Positions 58,870 to 64,000 of a stretch of 64,000 nucleotides of DNA are shown here, in pieces. The DNA comes from Paracamarosporium sp. OC-R06-R3 (lineage: Eukaryota > Ascomycota > Dothideomycetes > Pleosporales > Didymosphaeriaceae). The stretch is from contig JACVRA010000128.1 in assembly GCA_019828545.1 (NCBI GenBank), forward strand, positions 496,001 through 560,000. Reading direction: 5' to 3'. Below the pieces are notes generated by a model. It was not told the origin of the DNA and did not search any database. It saw only the letters and a list, made by a program, of their open reading frames with translations. Each line of letters starts with the position of its first letter. Positions within the stretch are counted from its first letter, which is position 1. Position numbers and translations under genes: made by a program.

Positions 58870-60745
58870 TCAGGAACCCCAGATCACGCCTTTCACCTTG
58901 CCCCACAACTTCTTCTGATCAAGTGTGGGTTCATCATCGAAGTATTGAACAACACCCGTCGTCAAATCCATATCCTCCGGCCGCACCCGCTTCGAGTGAT
59001 TAACGACCTTCCAGCCCACTATCAACGTTATCCACGCAACGAGACCAATGTATCCTGTTATGAACTTCTTGTAGTCGAAAGTGTGTGCGAAAGCTTCCCA
59101 TCCGCTTGTGATTAGGATAATGATCGCCATGAAGAAGGAAAAATACGCTCCGTAAGGCTGAAAAGTGCCGCGCCAGGGAAGATTAGCGCGACCGATGCCC
59201 TGGGCCGTAATGCCACGGTTGAAGTTGATGTAGGATAGGAGGATGTTGGCCCAATTGACGATACCTAGAACAGTACTGACGGATACGAAATAGCCAAAGA
59301 CGGTACTGGAGGAAGTTGATACGTTGAGAAAGGCCAGGCAGATAAACAGAGAGGCAGCGATGACAGCGTTGTATGGTACACCCCAACGGTTGGTTTTCGC
59401 GAACAATTTGGGCGCTTGTCCATCCTTAGCAAGGCCGTATAAACTGCGTGACGCGAGATAGATGTCTAATTTACGTGCAGTTAGCTATATTGCTGCTTTC
59501 CGTACGGTAGAAAAAAGTTCGCTTACCAGAGTTAGAGAAGCTAAATACAAAGATAAGCAGGAATGCATTGATTACGTCAGGCATGTATGGTATCTGAGCC
59601 AACTTCATAGCGACCACGAACGGCGAAGCAGCTAGGAAGATGATTAGCTTGACAGCAAGGAGTATAGAATGGCTCAAAGTATGATTGACTTACCCGCACT
59701 AGTCTTCTGTTTTGTACTTCCAAGTAGAAGTTCGTTCGTGTAAGGTACCGCCATACTTACTGTAATAGCGCCCCCCAAGTAAAAGATGACAATGCGCCAT
59801 ATAGTCTGCTTTAACGCCCGTGGAATGATCTTTCTAGGATTCCGGGATTCTCCGAATGTCATGGCCACTGCTTCAACTCCCATGTACATGAATGCCGCCT
59901 GGATAATGCAAGCCCAGAAGCCAGCGAAGCGACCCGCAGCACCGTCGTACTTGTATTCCGCGAAAGCGCCAGGGTTATTCCAGTATCGAAAGCCGATTCT
60001 ATCACCCCTAGGTGAGCCACCCATGGAAATAACGAAACAAGTCAATATCAGTGTGAGGATGACAAGGACTTTAACGATCGCCATCCAAAATTCTGTTTCG
60101 CCGAACCATTCGATCTTTAGGAACTGGACACATTGTTAGACAGATTTCAGAACCTCAACAAGAACGCGGGTCTTACGTTCAGTGCTACGACACTTATGCC
60201 GAACACGGCTACCCACACGCCCACATTAATATCTGGTCTCCAATAGGAAATGATCAGGCCGGTCGCTGTAAGGTTGTTGGAAAGGAGAATGCAGTACTTG
60301 AAGAAGTAGTTCCATCCGGTTGCAAATCTGTAAAACACTCATGTCAGAACACTTTGTCCGCCGCAACAATGCAACATTGCTATAAGAATACATACCCCAA
60401 CGCTGGATCCATATATCTTGTGGCATAGCCACTGAAGCCTTTCTTGTGTGGAGCGTACATAGCCATCTCTGCCAAAGCAGTCATGACGAAGAACACAGTG
60501 ATGCCTAAGATGATGTAGGCAAGCAACAAGCTCCCTGGGCCCCCGGCAGCGAGCGGTTTACCCATGCCGATGATGAGACCTGTTCCAATGGAGCCTGCGA
60601 TAGCAAACATGTTGACATGCCGCGGTTTTAAGGACCGGTTCAAGTCCTCTGTGGACTCGGGAACGACCTCCACGTCGCCATTGCTTTTGTCTAATCCGTT
60701 CGCTGGAGAAGCGTCAATCTTTTCATCATGATGTGTGTCCATCAT
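58870..60745 (-). CDS. prnB: proline permease, amino-acid/polyamine/cation (AAT/YAT) family
   Basis: Five exons (60745-60396, 60327-60177, 60123-59694, 59631-59527, 59465-58870) give 543 residues with about 12 helices. The first helix carries the family signature (MFAIAGSIGTGLIIGMGKPL), followed by AYIILGITVFFVMTALAEMA. The loop HKKGFSGYATRYMDPALGF matches the conserved region before helix 3. ESRNPRKIIPRALKQTIWRI is the conserved cytoplasmic segment after helix 6. The C-terminus has YFDDEP and basic residues. These are proton-coupled plasma-membrane amino-acid permeases; proline specificity is inferred from the cluster. ATG 60742 is an alternative start. It is divergent from P5C dehydrogenase, with three palindromes between them. 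Confidence 0.87.
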
Positions 60746-61004
60746 GTTGAGAATGCAAGGGCCTAAGCAGTTACTTGAACAGGATTTGTAGATAGAGAAC
60801 AAGCCTGACCACGGGACCGGTGTTTAGGTTCAGGGAAAGATTTCAGCCCAGGTCTTGGGTGCTCGAGGCATGGGAGATATACAAGATCATAGGATCAAGC
60901 CGTATCATCAGTTTGGTTATCTTCCTGTGGGGTACATAGATAGGCAACTTGCAATCTGGGGTACAGTAGTGTGGAGGAGATTGTCTGAGTTTCCGTGCGC
61001 AATC

Positions 61005-61013
61005 TCGGCCCGA
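61005..61013. promoter_or_regulatory. PrnA-type palindrome TCGG-C-CCGA (core of a 13-bp palindrome)
   Basis: Nearest to the permease start (about 260 bp upstream of it). The perfect symmetry extends to TCTCGGCCCGAGA (61003-61015). Confidence 0.7.
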
Positions 61014-61162
61014 GACTAGTACTGGATTTTCTCGCTAGCGGTCCTCCGAACATCTCAAGGGTGGGCGCGGTGCCAGGTTTAGCGCAGAACCAAGAAAGAT
61101 ACGTCGCTCAAATCTTATCCGGACCTGTTCCCCGAGAACTTTGTGCTCGTCGGCTGGTACGG

Positions 61163-61171
61163 TCGGACCGA
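61163..61171. promoter_or_regulatory. PrnA-type palindrome TCGG-A-CCGA
   Basis: Middle of three sites in the permease / P5C dehydrogenase divergent promoter, 158 bp from its left neighbour and 164 bp from its right one. Confidence 0.65.
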
Positions 61172-61326
61172 GATGATAAGTTAAGCTAATATCATTGACT
61201 ACGTCAGGGCACTTAGAACACTACGACTTTACACGAGAGGAGATACATTGAGCTGTTGATAACGGGTTGAGGTAATATGGAAAAGCGAGCATAAGCACGA
61301 CGGGCGCACTGGTCTATTGCTGGAGG

Positions 61327-61335
61327 CCGGGCCGA
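61327..61335. promoter_or_regulatory. PrnA-type palindrome CCGG-G-CCGA
   Basis: Nearest to the P5C dehydrogenase start (about 170 bp upstream). Confidence 0.65.
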
Positions 61336-61503
61336 GACGTACCACAACTCGCTACGCTTGCTGCCCTACGTGAGACTCTGGTAATGAGTAAAAGCTGCCG
61401 AAGAAATTCAACAACCTGTGGATTTGATCATATCGTGACTACAAATAGCTACAGTGCTACGTTACTGTAACATCCACCGTCAGCGCTTCACTCACTTTAC
61501 ACT

Positions 61504-63162
61504 ATGGCTACGGCATCGAGTTTCAAGATCCCCACTATATACAATGAGCCCAATCAACACTATCGGATTGATTCTGAGGAGAGAGAGCAGCTCAACAAAG
61601 CTATCGCCAATTTGAAAGCCAAACTACCCCTCGATGTACCTCTAGTCGTTACAGGAAAGGACATAAGGACGGCTTCCAAGGCCACCCAGAAGAATCCATC
61701 GGAGCATGCAATCACCATTGCCGAGTACTCGAATGCTTCCGAAGATGATGTGTACCGCAGTATCGAGGAAAGCCTTATTGCAAGGTCAAAGTGGGAAGGA
61801 TTACCTTTCAACGACAGGGCTGCGATATTTCTACGAGCGGCAGATCTGATCAGCTCGAAATATCGCTACGAAATCATGGCTGCCACAATACTTGGTCAAG
61901 GAAAGAACGCCTGGCAGGCGGAAATTGACGCTGCAGCCGAGCTGGTCGACTTCCTGCGATTCAATGTTCGTTACGCAGAGGAGCTCTACGGCACTCAACC
62001 ATCATATAACTCTCCAGGCGTGTGGAACCGAAGCGAGTATAGGGCCCTTGAAGGGTTTGTCTACGCTGTTTCACCATTCAACTTCACCGCGATTGCTGGA
62101 AATCTGGCCGCAGCGCCTGCATTGCTCGGAAACGTGGTTATCTGGAAACCAAGTCCCTCTGCTATCGCTTCTGGGTATCTGCTACACAAGATCTTCAAGG
62201 AGGCTGGACTTCCTGATGGTGTCATCCAATTCGTACCTGGTGATGCTATCGAAGTAACCCGAGTGGTTCTTTCTCATCCCAAACTGGCCGCTCTGCACTA
62301 TACCGGATCCACCTCGGTCTTCAGGAGTTTATATGGCCAGATTGGAAATGGCATAGCCGAAGGCAGGTATAAGCCATGTGCATATCCAAGGGTAGTAGGA
62401 GAAACAGGTGGGAAGAACAGTCATATTATACATGCTTCTGCCAACCTGCATAACGCCGCCATTCAAACTGTGAGAGCGGCTTTTGAGTATCAAGGACAAA
62501 AATGCAGTGCATGTTCGCGCCTTTACGCTCCTCGGTCGAGATGGCCGGCACTAGAGAGAATATTAGTACAAGAAACAGAGAAGTTGAAGATGGGGAACGC
62601 CGAAAATTTCGAGAACTTTGTGGGCCCTGTCATTCATGAAGCGAGCTTTGACAGATTGGCTGCAGTGATTGATGCAGCAAAAGAGGATACCCAACTAAGA
62701 ACACTAACCGGTGGTACATATGACAAATCTACCGGATACTTCGTTACCCCTACGATCTACCTCACAGAAGACCCGTCTCACAGCAATCTTCAGGTCGAAT
62801 TCTTCGGTCCAATCTTGACTGTCTATGTCTATGACGACACCAAACCGAACGCCTTCGAAGATGTACTAAGATTGGTGGATAATAGCTCGTTGTATGCTCT
62901 TACCCTTGCGGTATTTGCGGAGGACCGCTATACCATGAGACAAGCGGAAGAGTTGTTGAGACATACAGCCGGCAATTTCTATATCAACTGCAAGTGCACA
63001 GGTGCAGTAGTTGGACAACAGCCTTTTGGTGGAGCACGAGCTTCTGGAACGAACGATAAAGCGGGATCAGCTTCAATTCTGAGCAGATTTGTCAGCCAGA
63101 GATCGCTTAAAGAAGAGTTTTCTTTGACAAACAACGTATTGTATCCTTCAAATATAGTGTAG
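61504..63162 (+). CDS. prnC: delta-1-pyrroline-5-carboxylate dehydrogenase (ALDH4 family), mitochondrial
   Basis: Single exon, 552 residues, the usual length. It converts P5C/glutamate semialdehyde to glutamate with NAD+, the second step of proline catabolism. The ALDH fold is clear: the SPFNFTAIAGNL substrate/cofactor loop, VIWKPSPSAI (NAD binding), HYTGSTSVFRSL, the catalytic-base motif GETGGKN with Glu about 300, and the nucleophile motif GQKCSACSR with Cys about 334. QQPFGGARASGTNDKAG near the C-terminus is the family's aldehyde-anchor loop. All key residues are present. The N-terminus (MATASSFKIPTIYNEP) matches fungal P5C dehydrogenases. It is divergent from the permease and shares its three-palindrome promoter. 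Confidence 0.94.
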   Translation: MATASSFKIPTIYNEPNQHYRIDSEEREQLNKAIANLKAKLPLDVPLVVTGKDIRTASKATQKNPSEHAITIAEYSNASEDDVYRSIEESLIARSKWEGLPFNDRAAIFLRAADLISSKYRYEIMAATILGQGKNAWQAEIDAAAELVDFLRFNVRYAEELYGTQPSYNSPGVWNRSEYRALEGFVYAVSPFNFTAIAGNLAAAPALLGNVVIWKPSPSAIASGYLLHKIFKEAGLPDGVIQFVPGDAIEVTRVVLSHPKLAALHYTGSTSVFRSLYGQIGNGIAEGRYKPCAYPRVVGETGGKNSHIIHASANLHNAAIQTVRAAFEYQGQKCSACSRLYAPRSRWPALERILVQETEKLKMGNAENFENFVGPVIHEASFDRLAAVIDAAKEDTQLRTLTGGTYDKSTGYFVTPTIYLTEDPSHSNLQVEFFGPILTVYVYDDTKPNAFEDVLRLVDNSSLYALTLAVFAEDRYTMRQAEELLRHTAGNFYINCKCTGAVVGQQPFGGARASGTNDKAGSASILSRFVSQRSLKEEFSLTNNVLYPSNIV

Positions 63163-63165
63163 ATA

Positions 63166-64000
63166 CTATAACATCAATCTTTTATTGAAAAGTGTAATTA
63201 GGGAATGAGATATCGAGTAGGAATCATATCCCGAGAAAAGAAAGTACGCGTGCTCGGCTTCAGTTGTATGGGAGGAGTAGTCGATTTTTAAAATCTGGGT
63301 AACGATGGTGGCGTCAATCTCAAAAGGGAGGTGACTGGGCGTGACTGATGTTGACAAAGGTAGGGTGCCTGTTTCGATCAATGCATATGTTCGGATCGCA
63401 GTCGCATGTTCGTCTAGGAGCTCAATCAAAGTCAATGTATCGAGCATCGCGTGTTCTCCAACGATACCAGAAGAGCCATCGCTGCAGACCACAAGTTGTA
63501 TCGATTTGTCGTGTCAACGATTCGCAGCATCCTTTTCGCCACCGAAGTGGAACTGTCTTGCGCGCTCTGTGGCAGTAGTAGGACAAGCTTCGTCGAGCAC
63601 CACGATGAAAGCCGATTGTTCAATAGTAGTGATAGTATCAGCATTCGTGGGATTGAGTTGTAATAGCCTCTGTCTTGCTTCGGCCCATAAAGTCCTATCG
63701 TCCGATGTAAGAATCGATACGGAAGAGCGCTGCAGGTCTAGGTTTAGAATGGATTGGAAGGCGTCAAATAATTCCTCATACGTTGCTGGGCGATGCTCGA
63801 CGAGAAGATCTAACTTGAAAGCATGACCGCGCCAAAGCACGACACAGTGGTTTATCCCTGGATACCTCTCCATTTCGTCTGTTGTCACACCTGGTATGCG
63901 TATGGTATTAAAAGTTTACGGATGATATGTCGTCGTAAGCTCCTGTTCGTTCAATATCGCCGGTTTGATAAGGCCCTGGAAGGCAGCATTCCTGAACGAT
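63166..64000 (-). pseudogene. decayed choline/carnitine O-acyltransferase, partial (continues beyond right edge)
   Basis: On the minus strand the frame reads NAAFQGLIKPAILNEQEL, FNTIRIPG, VVLWRGHAFKLDLL and VSILTSDDRTLWAEARQRL, then QLVVCSDGSSGIVGEHAMLD, which contains the catalytic His (GEHAMLD) of the carnitine acyltransferase family. Two in-frame stops interrupt it: TAA at 63916-63918 (between YHP and TFNTIR) and TGA at 63514-63516 (where NRW is normal). The C-terminal region after TEAEHAYFLF diverges from the family and stops early at about 63166, so the 3' end is also lost. The rest lies outside the window. Working members move acyl groups between CoA and carnitine in mitochondria or peroxisomes. 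It lies just past the prn cluster and is not part of it. Confidence 0.75.

Overview
The window is nuclear DNA from a filamentous ascomycete (Pezizomycotina). Genes are split by short introns of about 46-68 bp with GTRNGT-type donors and CTRAY-like branch points. The families present (highly reducing polyketide synthase, HET domain, NACHT-ankyrin, Zn2Cys6 regulator, rhodopsin-like membrane protein) are typical of the group. A Dothideomycete/Pleosporalean origin is my inference from the family mix. I saw no tRNA, rRNA or CRISPR array. Gene models were built by hand, choosing splice sites that join conserved motifs in frame; for every intact multi-exon model the summed coding length is a multiple of three.

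Region by region: (1) 1-4.6 kb is gene-poor, with an NN ambiguity beside a C/A homopolymer and a 119-bp MITE. (2) 4.6-20.4 kb is a polyketide biosynthetic cluster: an MFS exporter (minus), a rhodopsin-like seven-helix membrane protein, a stand-alone enoyl-reductase-like protein, and a 2409-residue highly reducing PKS of order KS-AT-DH-(dead methyltransferase)-ER-KR-ACP. (3) 22-26.8 kb carries a 1414-codon, extremely biased (Pro-rich, Asp/Glu-rich, Ser-rich) frame on the minus strand; a single TGA separates it from a further 126-codon frame upstream, and its own stop lies inside a 27-bp minisatellite. (4) 27.4-27.9 kb is a small thioredoxin-like (DUF953/TXNDC17) gene.

(5) 28.8-49.3 kb is an accessory, allorecognition-flavoured region bounded by two inverted copies of a ~110-bp dispersed repeat. 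It holds a HET gene whose tail runs antisense into a decayed protein-kinase pseudogene with C-to-T-type nonsense codons, a DUF7580-like protein, a second MITE copy, an F-box protein, a 2008-residue NACHT-ankyrin protein and a 713-residue membrane protein. A conserved housekeeping gene, the ATG37-type acyl-CoA-binding protein, sits inside it. (6) 50.6-52.5 kb holds two unrecognised small genes.

(7) 53.0-63.2 kb is a complete proline-utilisation (prn) cluster: a PrnA-like Zn2Cys6 activator, proline dehydrogenase, a RidA-family deaminase, a proline permease and delta-1-pyrroline-5-carboxylate dehydrogenase. Together these would import proline, oxidise it in the mitochondrion to P5C and then to glutamate. 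All three promoter intervals contain copies of a palindrome, YCGG-N-CCGR (six found), matching the inverted CCGG-N-CCGG mode described for Aspergillus PrnA. (8) The right edge holds a decayed carnitine acyltransferase running out of the window.
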